A stretch of DNA of 64,000 nucleotides from Burkholderia diffusa (lineage in GTDB: Bacteria; Pseudomonadota; Gammaproteobacteria; Burkholderiales; Burkholderiaceae): contig NZ_CABVPN010000023.1 of assembly GCF_902499115.1 (NCBI RefSeq), positions 62,001 through 126,000 on the forward strand, given 5' to 3'. Made by a program: the position numbers and the translations under genes. The notes under the pieces were generated by a model. It saw only the letters and a list, made by a program, of their open reading frames with translations, made no database searches and was not told the DNA's origin. Each line of letters begins with the position of its first letter. Within the stretch, counting starts at the first letter, position 1. Shown piece by piece: positions 33,434 through 42,424 of this stretch.

Positions 33434-35185
33434 ATGTCGGCAACAAAACCCAGGCTGCGCTCCACCCAATGGTTCGGCACGAACGACAAGAACGGCTTCA
33501 TGTACCGGAGCTGGATGAAGAACCAGGGCATTCCCGATCACGAATTCGACGGCCGGCCGATCATCGGCATCTGCAACACGTGGTCCGAACTGACGCCGTG
33601 CAACGCACACTTTCGCAAGCTCGCCGAGCACGTGAAGCGCGGGATCTCGGAAGCCGGTGGCTTCCCGGTCGAGTTCCCGGTGTTCTCGAACGGCGAATCG
33701 AACCTGCGGCCGTCCGCGATGCTCACGCGCAATCTTGCCTCGATGGACGTCGAGGAAGCGATCCGCGGCAACCCGATCGACGCAGTCGTGCTGCTCGCCG
33801 GCTGCGACAAGACGACACCGGCGCTGCTGATGGGCGCGGCGAGCTGCGACGTGCCGGCGATCGTCGTATCGGGCGGCCCGATGCTGAACGGCAAGCTCGA
33901 AGGCAAGAACATCGGCTCGGGCACGGCCGTGTGGCAGCTGCATGAAGCGCTGAAGGCCGGCGAGATCGACCTGCATCACTTCCTGTCGGCCGAAGCCGGC
34001 ATGTCGCGCTCGGCCGGCACCTGCAACACGATGGGCACCGCGTCGACGATGGCGTGCATGGCCGAGGCGCTCGGCGTCGCGCTGCCGCACAACGCGGCGA
34101 TTCCGGCCGTCGATTCGCGCCGCTACGTGCTCGCGCACATGTCCGGCATTCGCATCGTCGAGATGGCCCTCGAAGGGCTCGTGCTGTCGAAGGTGCTGAC
34201 GCGCGCCGCGTTCGAGAACGCGATCCGCGCGAACGCGGCGATCGGCGGCTCGACCAACGCGGTGATCCACCTGAAGGCGATCGCGGGCCGCATCGGCGTG
34301 CCGCTGGAACTGGAAGACTGGATGCGCATCGGCCGCGGCACGCCGACGATCGTCGACCTGATGCCGTCGGGACGCTTCCTGATGGAGGAGTTCTATTACG
34401 CGGGCGGGCTGCCGGCCGTGCTGCGCCGGCTCGGCGAAGGCGGGCTGCTGCCGCATCCGGACGCGCTGACGGTCAACGGCAAGTCGCTGTGGGACAACGT
34501 GCGCGAAGCGCCGAACTACGACGACGAAGTGATCCGCCCGCTCGACCGGCCGCTGATCGCAGACGGCGGAATCTGCATCCTGCGCGGCAATCTCGCGCCG
34601 CGCGGTGCGGTGCTGAAGCCGTCGGCGGCGAGCCCCGAGCTGCTGAAGCATCGCGGCCGCGCGGTGGTGTTCGAGAACCTCGAGCACTACAAGGCGACGA
34701 TCAACGACGAAGCGCTCGACATCGATGCGAGCTCGGTGATGGTGCTGAAGAACTGCGGACCGCGCGGGTATCCGGGGATGGCCGAGGTCGGCAACATGGG
34801 GCTGCCGCCGAAGCTGCTGCGCCAGGGCGTGAAGGACATGGTGCGGATCTCGGATGCGCGGATGAGCGGCACCGCGTATGGCACGGTCGTGCTGCACGTG
34901 GCGCCGGAAGCGGCTGCCGGCGGGCCGCTCGCCGCCGTGCGCAACGGCGACTGGATCGAGCTAGATTGCGAAGCCGGCACGCTGCACCTGGATATTACGG
35001 ATGACGAACTGCAGCGCCGCCTGTCGGACGTCGATCCGACCGCGGCACCGGGCGTGGCCGGGCAGCTCGGCAAGGGCGGTTACGCACGGCTGTATATCGA
35101 TCACGTGCTGCAGGCCGACGAGGGGTGCGACCTCGACTTCCTGGTCGGTACGCGCGGCGCGGACGTGCCGAGCCATTCGCATTGA
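33434..35185 (+). CDS. araC: L-arabinonate dehydratase (IlvD/Edd family)
   Basis: 583 residues. Converts L-arabinonate to L-2-keto-3-deoxyarabinonate in the non-phosphorylative L-arabinose pathway (symbol follows the Azospirillum scheme, not the E. coli regulator). The [2Fe-2S] cysteines are in ICNTWSELTPCNAH, LAGCDKTTPALLMGAAS and SAGTCNTMGTASTMACMAEA; the C-terminal substrate-side motif is SDARMSGTAYGTVVLHVAPE. Length and sequence closely follow the characterised sugar-acid dehydratase branch (about 580 residues) rather than IlvD. Lactonase, dehydrogenase and KDA dehydratase genes downstream support arabinonate; D-xylonate or D-fuconate are possible side substrates. Confidence 0.9.
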   Translation: MSATKPRLRSTQWFGTNDKNGFMYRSWMKNQGIPDHEFDGRPIIGICNTWSELTPCNAHFRKLAEHVKRGISEAGGFPVEFPVFSNGESNLRPSAMLTRNLASMDVEEAIRGNPIDAVVLLAGCDKTTPALLMGAASCDVPAIVVSGGPMLNGKLEGKNIGSGTAVWQLHEALKAGEIDLHHFLSAEAGMSRSAGTCNTMGTASTMACMAEALGVALPHNAAIPAVDSRRYVLAHMSGIRIVEMALEGLVLSKVLTRAAFENAIRANAAIGGSTNAVIHLKAIAGRIGVPLELEDWMRIGRGTPTIVDLMPSGRFLMEEFYYAGGLPAVLRRLGEGGLLPHPDALTVNGKSLWDNVREAPNYDDEVIRPLDRPLIADGGICILRGNLAPRGAVLKPSAASPELLKHRGRAVVFENLEHYKATINDEALDIDASSVMVLKNCGPRGYPGMAEVGNMGLPPKLLRQGVKDMVRISDARMSGTAYGTVVLHVAPEAAAGGPLAAVRNGDWIELDCEAGTLHLDITDDELQRRLSDVDPTAAPGVAGQLGKGGYARLYIDHVLQADEGCDLDFLVGTRGADVPSHSH

Positions 35186-35297
35186 GCGGCGGGCAGGTGC
35201 AAATCGACAAGGGCGGCGGCGGGGCCTGAGGGAAGCAGGGTGATGCGCTGGATGTGGTCGAGCGCTCAGGAAGGCGCAGCGTAAGGGCTAAGGCGCA

Positions 35298-35359
35298 AAC
35301 GCAGACCGACCGCGATGCATGGGACGTACGCAAGCGCCAGAGCGCTAACGCAGACCGAC
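35298..35359. repeat. Direct repeat upstream of the MFS gene
   Basis: AACGCAGACCGAC occurs at 35298-35310 and again at 35347-35359, 36 bases apart, in the 184-base gap before the MFS start. The second copy runs into the AGGAGA ribosome binding site. It could be an operator pair or a small duplication. Confidence 0.55.
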
Positions 35360-35369
35360 AGGAGACAAG

Positions 35370-36728
35370 ATGACGACGCAGTACACGCCCGCGCACATCG
35401 CGGCGGAACAGTCCGATTCGCCGGCAGCCGTCGACGAACGGCAACTGACGCGGCTGCTCACGCGCAAGCTGGTGCCGTTCCTCGCGCTGATTTACGTGGT
35501 CGCCTACGTCGACCGTACCGTCGTCGGCTTCGCGAAGCTGCACATGAACGCGGCGATCGGCCTCGGCGATGCCGCGTACGGACTCGGTGCCGGCCTGTTC
35601 TTCATCGGCTACTTCCTGTGCGAGGTGCCGAGCAACCTCGCGCTCGGACGCTTCGGCGCGCGCGTGTGGTTCGCGCGCATCCTCGCGACGTGGGGCGTGA
35701 TCACGATGGCGATGGCGCTCGTGCAGGGGCCGACCAGCTTCTACGTGCTGCGCTTTCTGCTTGGTGCTGCCGAAGCCGGCCTCTATCCCGGCATCCTGTA
35801 CTTCCTCACGCAATGGTTCCCGATGCGCGACCGTGCCCGCGTGATCGGCCTGCTCGTGCTCGCGCAGCCGCTCGCCGGCATCGTGACGGGCCCGCTCGCC
35901 GGCTGGCTGCTGTCCACGCACGGGCTGTTCGGCCTGTCGGACTGGCAGACGCTGTTCGTCGTGAGCGGCCTGCCGGCCGTGCTGCTCGCATGGCCCACGC
36001 TGCGGCTGCTTCCGGAGTCGCCCGCGCATGCGCGCTGGCTGGACGACGACGAACGCCGCTGGATCGCACGGCAGCTCGCCGCCGACCGCGACACGTATCG
36101 CCCCGATTCGCACGGCAATCCGCTCGCCGCATTGCGCGACCGCCGCGTGCTGCTGCTCGCCGCGCTGTTCCTGCCGTTTCCGCTGTGCATCTACGGGCTT
36201 TCGCTGTGGCTGCCGACGATCATCCACGCATTCGGCACCGGCGATGCGGCGACCGGGCTGCTGTCCGCGGTGCCGTACCTGTTCGCGGTGGTCGGCCTGC
36301 TCGTCGTGCCGCGCCATTCGGATCGCAAGCGCGAGCGCTACTGGCACATCGTCGTCGTGTCGGCCGCCGCCGCGGTGACGATGGCCGCGAGCGCGTGGGT
36401 GCGGCAACCGGCGCTGCAGTTCATGTTCATCTGCCTGACCGCGTTCTCGCTCTATTCGATCCAGGCCGTCGTGTGGGCGCTGCCCGGCGAATTCCTGACC
36501 GGCACGAGCGCGGCGGTCGGTATCGCGGCGATCAATTCGCTCGCGAATCTCGGCGGCTACTTCGGACCTTACGGGATCGGGCTGATCAAGGCATCGACCG
36601 GCAGCCTCGCGGCCGGCCTGTATTTTCTCGCGGCCACGCTGCTGTTCGCGGTGCTGATGACGTTCGTGGTCCGCGCCGCGCTGCGCACGCCCGAGCCGGC
36701 CGCGGGCGCGTTCGCCGGCGAATCCTGA
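35370..36728 (+). CDS. MFS transporter (anion:cation symporter family)
   Basis: 452 residues; AGGAGAC lies just before the ATG. Features of the ACS family (sugar-acid and dicarboxylate permeases): RKLVPFLALIYVVAYVDRTV in helix 1, FIGYFLCEVPSNLALGRFGA in helix 2, and LRFLLGAAEAGLYPGILYFL in helix 4, then 12 helices overall. Family members move hexonates, glucarate or tartrate, so it may import L-arabinonate or a related aldonic acid and bypass the sugar dehydrogenase. It lies between the arabinonate dehydratase and KDA dehydratase genes and is probably co-transcribed. Confidence 0.9.
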   Translation: MTTQYTPAHIAAEQSDSPAAVDERQLTRLLTRKLVPFLALIYVVAYVDRTVVGFAKLHMNAAIGLGDAAYGLGAGLFFIGYFLCEVPSNLALGRFGARVWFARILATWGVITMAMALVQGPTSFYVLRFLLGAAEAGLYPGILYFLTQWFPMRDRARVIGLLVLAQPLAGIVTGPLAGWLLSTHGLFGLSDWQTLFVVSGLPAVLLAWPTLRLLPESPAHARWLDDDERRWIARQLAADRDTYRPDSHGNPLAALRDRRVLLLAALFLPFPLCIYGLSLWLPTIIHAFGTGDAATGLLSAVPYLFAVVGLLVVPRHSDRKRERYWHIVVVSAAAAVTMAASAWVRQPALQFMFICLTAFSLYSIQAVVWALPGEFLTGTSAAVGIAAINSLANLGGYFGPYGIGLIKASTGSLAAGLYFLAATLLFAVLMTFVVRAALRTPEPAAGAFAGES

Positions 36729-36778
36729 ACGCATTGTTTTCCGGCTGAACGCCGTTTCGACTGACGCAGGACCGAACC

Positions 36779-37708
36779 ATGACATCGAGCAGCACACCGC
36801 GCTATCGCGGCATCTTCCCCGTCGTCCCGACGACGTTTACCGACACCGGCGAGCTCGACCTCGCGAGCCAGAAGCGCGCGGTCGATTTCATGATCGACGC
36901 CGGCTCGGACGGCCTGTGCATTCTCGCGAACTTCTCCGAGCAATTCGCGGTCACCGACGACGAGCGCGACGTGCTCACGCGCACGATCCTCGAGCACGTC
37001 GCCGGCCGCGTGCCGGTGATCGTCACGACATCGCATTACAGCACGCAGGTCTGCGCGGCGCGCAGCCTGCGCGCACAGCAGCTCGGCGCGGCGATGGTGA
37101 TGGCGATGCCGCCGTACCACGGCGCGACGTTCCGCGTGCCCGAAGCGCAGATCTTCGATTTCTATGCGCGCGTGTCGGATGCGATCGACATCCCGATCAT
37201 GATCCAGGACGCGCCCGCGAGCGGCACCGCGCTGTCCGCGCCGTTCCTTGCGCGGATGGCGCGCGAGATCGAGCAGGTCGCGTACTTCAAGATCGAGACG
37301 CCCGGTGCGGCGAACAAGCTGCGCGAGCTGATCCGGCTCGGCGGCGACGCGATCGAAGGGCCGTGGGACGGCGAGGAAGCGATCACGCTGCTCGCCGACC
37401 TGCATGCGGGCGCGACCGGCGCAATGACGGGCGGCGGGTTTCCGGACGGCATCCGGCCGATCCTCGAAGCGTTCCGCGAAGGGCGACACGACGATGCGTT
37501 CGCGCGCTACCAGGCGTGGCTGCCGCTGATCAATCACGAGAACCGCCAGTCCGGGATCCTGACCGCGAAGGCGCTGATGCGCGAAGGCGGAGTGATCGCG
37601 TGCGAGCGGCCGCGGCATCCGATGCCGGAACTGCACCCTGACACGCGTGCGGAGCTGATCGCGATCGCACGCCGGCTCGATCCGCTCGTGCTGCGCTGGG
37701 CGCGCTGA
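36779..37708 (+). CDS. araD: L-2-keto-3-deoxyarabonate dehydratase (DapA family)
   Basis: 309 residues. Schiff-base Lys171 lies in VAYFKIETPGAANK, at the same number reported for the Azospirillum enzyme; the substrate loop is CILANFSEQFAVTDDE, unlike the GTTGE loop of lysine DapA. It dehydrates L-2-keto-3-deoxyarabinonate to alpha-ketoglutaric semialdehyde. Gaps of 50 and 24 bases to its neighbours indicate one transcript with the MFS and dehydrogenase genes. The symbol follows the Azospirillum scheme. Confidence 0.9.
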   Translation: MTSSSTPRYRGIFPVVPTTFTDTGELDLASQKRAVDFMIDAGSDGLCILANFSEQFAVTDDERDVLTRTILEHVAGRVPVIVTTSHYSTQVCAARSLRAQQLGAAMVMAMPPYHGATFRVPEAQIFDFYARVSDAIDIPIMIQDAPASGTALSAPFLARMAREIEQVAYFKIETPGAANKLRELIRLGGDAIEGPWDGEEAITLLADLHAGATGAMTGGGFPDGIRPILEAFREGRHDDAFARYQAWLPLINHENRQSGILTAKALMREGGVIACERPRHPMPELHPDTRAELIAIARRLDPLVLRWAR

Positions 37709-37732
37709 GCGAATGGCGAAGGAGAAACGCAA

Positions 37733-38662
37733 ATGAGCAAGGTGATTTCGCTGGGCGTGATAGGGATCGGCAAGATCGCGCGCGACCAGCATCTGCCGGC
37801 GATCGCCGCCGAGCCGGGCTTCGTGTTGACCGCCTGCGCGAGCCGTCACGCGGAGGTCAACGGGGTACGCAATTATCCGGATCTGACCGCGCTGCTGGCC
37901 GCCGAGCGCGAGCTCGACGCCGTGTCGCTGTGCGCGCCGCCACAGGTGCGCTACGCGCAGGCACGCGCCGCGCTCGAAGCCGGCAAGCACGTGATGCTCG
38001 AGAAGCCGCCGGGCGCGACGCTCGGCGAAGTGGCTGCGCTGGACGCGCTCGCGCGCGAACGCGGCCTCACGCTGTTCGCGACCTGGCATTCGCGCTGCGC
38101 GAGCGCGGTCGAACCGGCGCGGGCATGGCTCGCGACGCGCACGATCCGCGCGGTGCAGGTGCGCTGGAAGGAAGACGTGCGACGCTGGCATCCGGGGCAG
38201 CAGTGGATCTGGGAGCCGGGCGGCCTCGGTGTGTTCGATCCAGGCATCAACGCGCTGTCGATCGTCACGCGGATCCTGCCGCGCGAACTCGTGCTGCGCG
38301 AAGCGACGCTCTATGTGCCGAGCGACGCGCAGATGCCGATCGCGGCCGAACTCGATTGCGCGGATACGGACGGCGTGCCGGTGCGTGCGGAATTCGACTG
38401 GCGCCACGGCCCGGTCGAGCAGTGGGAGATCGCGGTCGACACGTCGGACGGCGTGCTCGCGATCAGCCGCGGCGGCGCGCAGTTGTCGATCGACGGCGCG
38501 CCGGTCGAGATCGGGCCGGAGCGCGAGTATCCGGCGCTGTATGCGCATTTCCGCGCGCTGATCGCGCGCGGCGAAAGCGACGTCGACGTACGGCCGTTGC
38601 GGCTCGTCGCCGACGCGTTTCTGTTCGGGCGGCGCGTCGGGACCGACGCGTTCGGCCGCTGA
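37733..38662 (+). CDS. araA: L-arabinose 1-dehydrogenase (Gfo/Idh/MocA family)
   Basis: 309 residues. The Rossmann dinucleotide site is LGVIGIGKIARDQHLPAI at the N-terminus; the catalytic residues are Lys91 (LEKPPGATLGE), Asp169 and Asn173 (VFDPGINALS), the same positions as in Azospirillum AraA. It oxidises L-arabinose (and D-galactose) to the lactone with NAD(P)+. AGGAG precedes the start, and 24 bases separate it from araD. In this cluster it feeds the lactonase at 42.4 kb. Galactose oxidation would also link it to the GH42 galactoside operon nearby. Confidence 0.92.
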   Translation: MSKVISLGVIGIGKIARDQHLPAIAAEPGFVLTACASRHAEVNGVRNYPDLTALLAAERELDAVSLCAPPQVRYAQARAALEAGKHVMLEKPPGATLGEVAALDALARERGLTLFATWHSRCASAVEPARAWLATRTIRAVQVRWKEDVRRWHPGQQWIWEPGGLGVFDPGINALSIVTRILPRELVLREATLYVPSDAQMPIAAELDCADTDGVPVRAEFDWRHGPVEQWEIAVDTSDGVLAISRGGAQLSIDGAPVEIGPEREYPALYAHFRALIARGESDVDVRPLRLVADAFLFGRRVGTDAFGR

Positions 38663-38745
38663 CACCGTGCCGGCGCACGCCACAGCGAGCGCGACCCGGC
38701 GCGATGAGTATTGAAGACCCCAGCCAATAGACAAGGAGACACCGC

Positions 38746-39759
38746 ATGAACCGAACCAACCGAACGATTCGCCGGCACACCCTGCGCGCGCTGCTGGCCG
38801 CGCTTTGCATCGCGCCGCTCGGCATGCACGGCGCCGCGCATGCCGACGCGCCGCTGAAGATCGGCTTCCTGGTGAAGATGCCCGAGCAGGCATGGTTCAT
38901 CAACGAGCAGAACGCGGCGTCCGCACTGGGCCAGAAGGAAAACTTCTCGGTCGTGAAGATCGGCACGCCGGATGGCGAGAAGGTGCTGGCCGCGATCGAC
39001 AACCTAAACTCGCAAGGCGCGCAGGGTTTCGTGATCTGTGCACCCGACGTGCGCCTCGGGCCGGCGATCGCCGCGCGCGCGAAGCGCTACAACATGAAGT
39101 TCGTGACGGTTGACGACCAGCTCGTCGACTCGACCGGCAAGCCGCTCACGAACGTGCCGCACCTGGGGATGTCGGCGACCAAGATCGGCAACCAGGTCGG
39201 CCAGGCGATCGCCGACGAGATGAAGCGACGCGGCTGGAAGCCTGAGGAAGTCGGCGCGTTGCGCATCACCAATTACGAGTTGCCGACGGCGAAGCTGCGC
39301 ACCGACGGTGCGACGCAGGCGTTGCTCGCGAACGGCTTCCGCAAGGAGAACATCTTCGACGCGCCGCAGAAGACGACCGATGACAGCGGTGGCCTGGAGG
39401 CGGCCTTCCCGGTGCTCTCACGCCATCCGAACGTGAAGAAATGGGTGGTCTTCGCGCTGAACGAGGAAACCGTGCTCGGCGCGGTGCGCGCGACCGAACA
39501 GCTGCACATCCCGGCGGCCGACGTGATCGGCGTCGGCATCAACGGCGCGGGCGAGGCATTCGCCGAATTCCAGAAGAAGGAACCGACCGGCTTCTACGGG
39601 ACGATCGCGGTCAGCTCGACGAACCACGGCAAGGACAGCACGCAGAACCTCGTCGACTGGATCCGTAACGGCAAGACGCCGCCCGCCGACACGCAGACGA
39701 GCGGCAAGCTGATGACGCGCGCGAACTGGAAGGCCGTGCGCGCCGAGCTCGGCATCTGA
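38746..39759 (+). CDS. araF: L-arabinose ABC transporter substrate-binding protein
   Basis: 337 residues with a long signal peptide (cleavage near GAAHA-DAPLKIGF). The periplasmic-binding fold of the AraF type is shown by IGFLVKMPEQAWFINEQNAA, VKIGTPDGEKVLAAIDNLNS and VIGVGINGAGEAFAEFQKKE, close to E. coli arabinose-binding protein. It hands L-arabinose to AraGH. It is 84 bases after araA and 20 before araG. Confidence 0.93.
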   Translation: MNRTNRTIRRHTLRALLAALCIAPLGMHGAAHADAPLKIGFLVKMPEQAWFINEQNAASALGQKENFSVVKIGTPDGEKVLAAIDNLNSQGAQGFVICAPDVRLGPAIAARAKRYNMKFVTVDDQLVDSTGKPLTNVPHLGMSATKIGNQVGQAIADEMKRRGWKPEEVGALRITNYELPTAKLRTDGATQALLANGFRKENIFDAPQKTTDDSGGLEAAFPVLSRHPNVKKWVVFALNEETVLGAVRATEQLHIPAADVIGVGINGAGEAFAEFQKKEPTGFYGTIAVSSTNHGKDSTQNLVDWIRNGKTPPADTQTSGKLMTRANWKAVRAELGI

Positions 39760-39779
39760 GCGTGCGGGGCGACGACGCG

Positions 39780-41321
39780 ATGACGATGCAGACGATGACG
39801 GCCGTGTCCGACAACGACGACGCGGCCACCTCCGGCGGCGCGCTGCTCGCGCTCGACGGCATCACGGTGACGTTCCCGGGCGTGCGCGCGCTCGATGGCG
39901 TGTCGCTGTCGGTGCGCGCGGGCGAAGTGCACGGGCTGATGGGCGAGAACGGCGCGGGCAAGTCGACGCTGCTGAAGGTGCTGTCCGGCGTGAACCAGCC
40001 GCAGGCCGGCACGCTGACGCTGAACGGCACGGTGCAGCACTTCGCGTCGACGCGCGCGGCGCTCGAGGCCGGCATCGCGATCATCTACCAGGAGCTGCAT
40101 CTGGTGCCCGAGCTGACGGTCGCGGAGAACCTGATGCTCGGTCAGTTGCCGAGCCGGCTCGGCGTGGTCGACGAACGTGCGCTTGCCGTGCGCGCGCTCG
40201 ATGCGCTGGAGCGGCTCGGCGAGCACATCGATCCGGGCATTCCGGTGAAGTATCTGTCGATCGGCCAGCGCCAGATGATCGAGATCGGCAAGGCGCTGAT
40301 GCGCGACGCGCGCGTGATCGCGTTCGACGAACCGACCAGCTCGCTGTCCGCGCGCGAAACCAAGCAGCTGTTCCGCATCATCCGCGCGCTGCGCGCGGAA
40401 GGCCGCGCGATCATCTACGTCACGCACCGGATGGAGGAAGTGTATGAACTGTGCGACCGCGTGACCGTGTTTCGCGACGGCCGCCGCATCGACACGTTCG
40501 AATCCGTCGCCGATCTCGATCGCGACCGGCTGATCGGCTGCATGGTCGGCCGTTCGATCGAGGACGTGTACGGCTACCGGCCGCGCACGGCCGGCGACGT
40601 GCTGATCGAGGCGAAAGGGCTGGCGGGGCCCGGGTTATCCGAGCCCGTGTCGTTCGCCGCGCGGCGCGGCGAGATCGTCGGCTTCTTCGGGCTCGTCGGC
40701 GCGGGCCGTTCGGAGCTGATGAAGCTGCTGTACGGCGCCGCGCGCCCGAGTGCGGGGCACGTCGAGCTGAACGGGCGTCGCGTCGCGTTCGCAAGCCCGC
40801 GCGACGCGGTGCGTGCCGGCATCGCGCTGTGCCCGGAAGACCGCAAGCAGGAGGGCATCGTCGCGATCGCGTCGGTGGCCGACAACCTGAACATCAGCGC
40901 GCGCCGGCATTTCAGCCCGGCGCGCGTGCTGCTCGACGCACGGCGTGAACGCGAGCTCGCGCAACGCTACATCGAGCGGCTGGCGATCAAGACCCGCGAC
41001 GGCGAGACGCCGATCGGCGCGCTGTCGGGCGGCAACCAGCAGAAAGTCGTCCTCGCGCGCTGGCTGGCCGAGCGCATCGACGTGTTCCTGATGGACGAGC
41101 CGACGCGCGGCATCGATGTCGGCGCGCGCGCGGAAATCTACAACCTGTTCTACGAGCTCGCGGAAGCGGGCCGCACGGTGATCATCGTGTCGAGCGACCT
41201 GGCCGAGGTGATCGGCGTGTCGGACCGGATCGTCGTGATGAAGGAAGGACGGATCGCGGGCGAGGTCGCGAAGGCGCAGGCGACGCCCGACGCGCTGATC
41301 AAGCTCGCGCTGCCGCGCTAG
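39780..41321 (+). CDS. araG: L-arabinose ABC transporter ATPase
   Basis: 513 residues from the ATG at 39780; a GTG at 39762 is possible. It has the tandem-ATPase layout of monosaccharide (CUT2) importers. The first half has Walker A GENGAGKST, signature YLSIGQRQMIEIGKAL and Walker B VIAFDEPTS; the second half has the usual degenerate Walker A (GLVGAGRSELMKLL), signature LSGGNQQKVVLARWL and FLMDEPTRGIDVGA. It couples ATP hydrolysis to import through AraH. Confidence 0.94.
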   Translation: MTMQTMTAVSDNDDAATSGGALLALDGITVTFPGVRALDGVSLSVRAGEVHGLMGENGAGKSTLLKVLSGVNQPQAGTLTLNGTVQHFASTRAALEAGIAIIYQELHLVPELTVAENLMLGQLPSRLGVVDERALAVRALDALERLGEHIDPGIPVKYLSIGQRQMIEIGKALMRDARVIAFDEPTSSLSARETKQLFRIIRALRAEGRAIIYVTHRMEEVYELCDRVTVFRDGRRIDTFESVADLDRDRLIGCMVGRSIEDVYGYRPRTAGDVLIEAKGLAGPGLSEPVSFAARRGEIVGFFGLVGAGRSELMKLLYGAARPSAGHVELNGRRVAFASPRDAVRAGIALCPEDRKQEGIVAIASVADNLNISARRHFSPARVLLDARRERELAQRYIERLAIKTRDGETPIGALSGGNQQKVVLARWLAERIDVFLMDEPTRGIDVGARAEIYNLFYELAEAGRTVIIVSSDLAEVIGVSDRIVVMKEGRIAGEVAKAQATPDALIKLALPR

Positions 41322-41353
41322 CGCCCCGCAACGATCAACCGGATGCAAATGAA

Positions 41354-42373
41354 ATGAGCCAGGCAATGCAACCCCAACGCACTTCCCCGTCCCCCGATGC
41401 CGCCGCCGTGCCCGCACGCGCGCGCGGCGGCGTGTGGCAGCTGATCAACCGTTCCGGCATCGTGATGGTGTTTTTCGTGCTGTTCGCGACGCTGTCGCTG
41501 ACCGTGCCGGACTTCTTCACGCCGCGCAACATCCAGGGCCTGCTGCTGTCGGTCACGCTGATCGGCTCGATCGCGGTGACGATGATGTTCGTGCTCGCGC
41601 TCGGCGAGGTCGACCTGTCGGTCGCGTCGATCGTCGCGTTCTCGGGCGTCGTCGCGTCGACGCTGATCACCGCGACGCACAGCGTCGTGCTCGGCATCGC
41701 GGCCGGCGTGCTCGCGGGCGGTGCGGTCGGGCTCGTCAACGGCGTGCTGATCGCGCGCTGGCGGATCAATTCCCTGATCGTCACGCTCGCGATGATGGAA
41801 GTCGTGCGCGGGCTCGCGTTCATCACGTCGAACGGCGACGCGGTGATGATTTCGGAGGAGCGCTTCTTCGAGCTCGGCGGCGGGTCGTTCCTCGGCATCT
41901 CGTATCCGATCTGGAGCAACATCGTCGGCTTCGTCGTGTTCGGCTTCCTCTTGCGCAAGACGGTGTTCGGCAAGAACGTGCTGGCCGTCGGCGGCAACGG
42001 CGAGGCCGCGCTGCTCGCGGGGCTGCCGGTGATGCGCATCAAGATCGCGGTGTTCGTGCTGCAGGGGCTCGTGACCGGCTTCGCCGGCGTGATGCTTGCG
42101 TCGCGGATGAGCCTCGGCGATCCGAAAACGTCCGTCGGCCTCGAGCTCGGCGTGATCTCCGCGTGCGTGCTCGGCGGCGTGTCGCTGACGGGCGGCGTCG
42201 CGACGATTTCCGGCGTGCTGGTCGGCGTGCTGATCATGGGTTCCGTGCAGGACGCGATGAGCCTGCTGAACGTGCCGACCTTTTACCAATATCTGATACG
42301 CGGCGGAATTCTGTTGCTCGCGGTGCTGTTCGACCAGTATCGTCGCAACCAGCGGCGCGCGATGAAGATCTGA
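41354..42373 (+). CDS. araH: L-arabinose ABC transporter permease
   Basis: 339 residues, BPD_transp_2 (RbsC/AraH) family. A cytoplasmic N-terminus of about 35 residues precedes eight to ten membrane segments. Family segments include TMMFVLALGEVDLSVASIVA, GLVNGVLIARWRINSLIVTL and ACVLGGVSLTGGVATISGVL. It lies 32 bases after araG and forms the channel as a homodimer. Confidence 0.94.
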   Translation: MSQAMQPQRTSPSPDAAAVPARARGGVWQLINRSGIVMVFFVLFATLSLTVPDFFTPRNIQGLLLSVTLIGSIAVTMMFVLALGEVDLSVASIVAFSGVVASTLITATHSVVLGIAAGVLAGGAVGLVNGVLIARWRINSLIVTLAMMEVVRGLAFITSNGDAVMISEERFFELGGGSFLGISYPIWSNIVGFVVFGFLLRKTVFGKNVLAVGGNGEAALLAGLPVMRIKIAVFVLQGLVTGFAGVMLASRMSLGDPKTSVGLELGVISACVLGGVSLTGGVATISGVLVGVLIMGSVQDAMSLLNVPTFYQYLIRGGILLLAVLFDQYRRNQRRAMKI

Positions 42374-42424
42374 CCCTGACGAACGCGCGGCCGCCCGCGA
42401 AGGCGACAGACATCGGGAGACGGC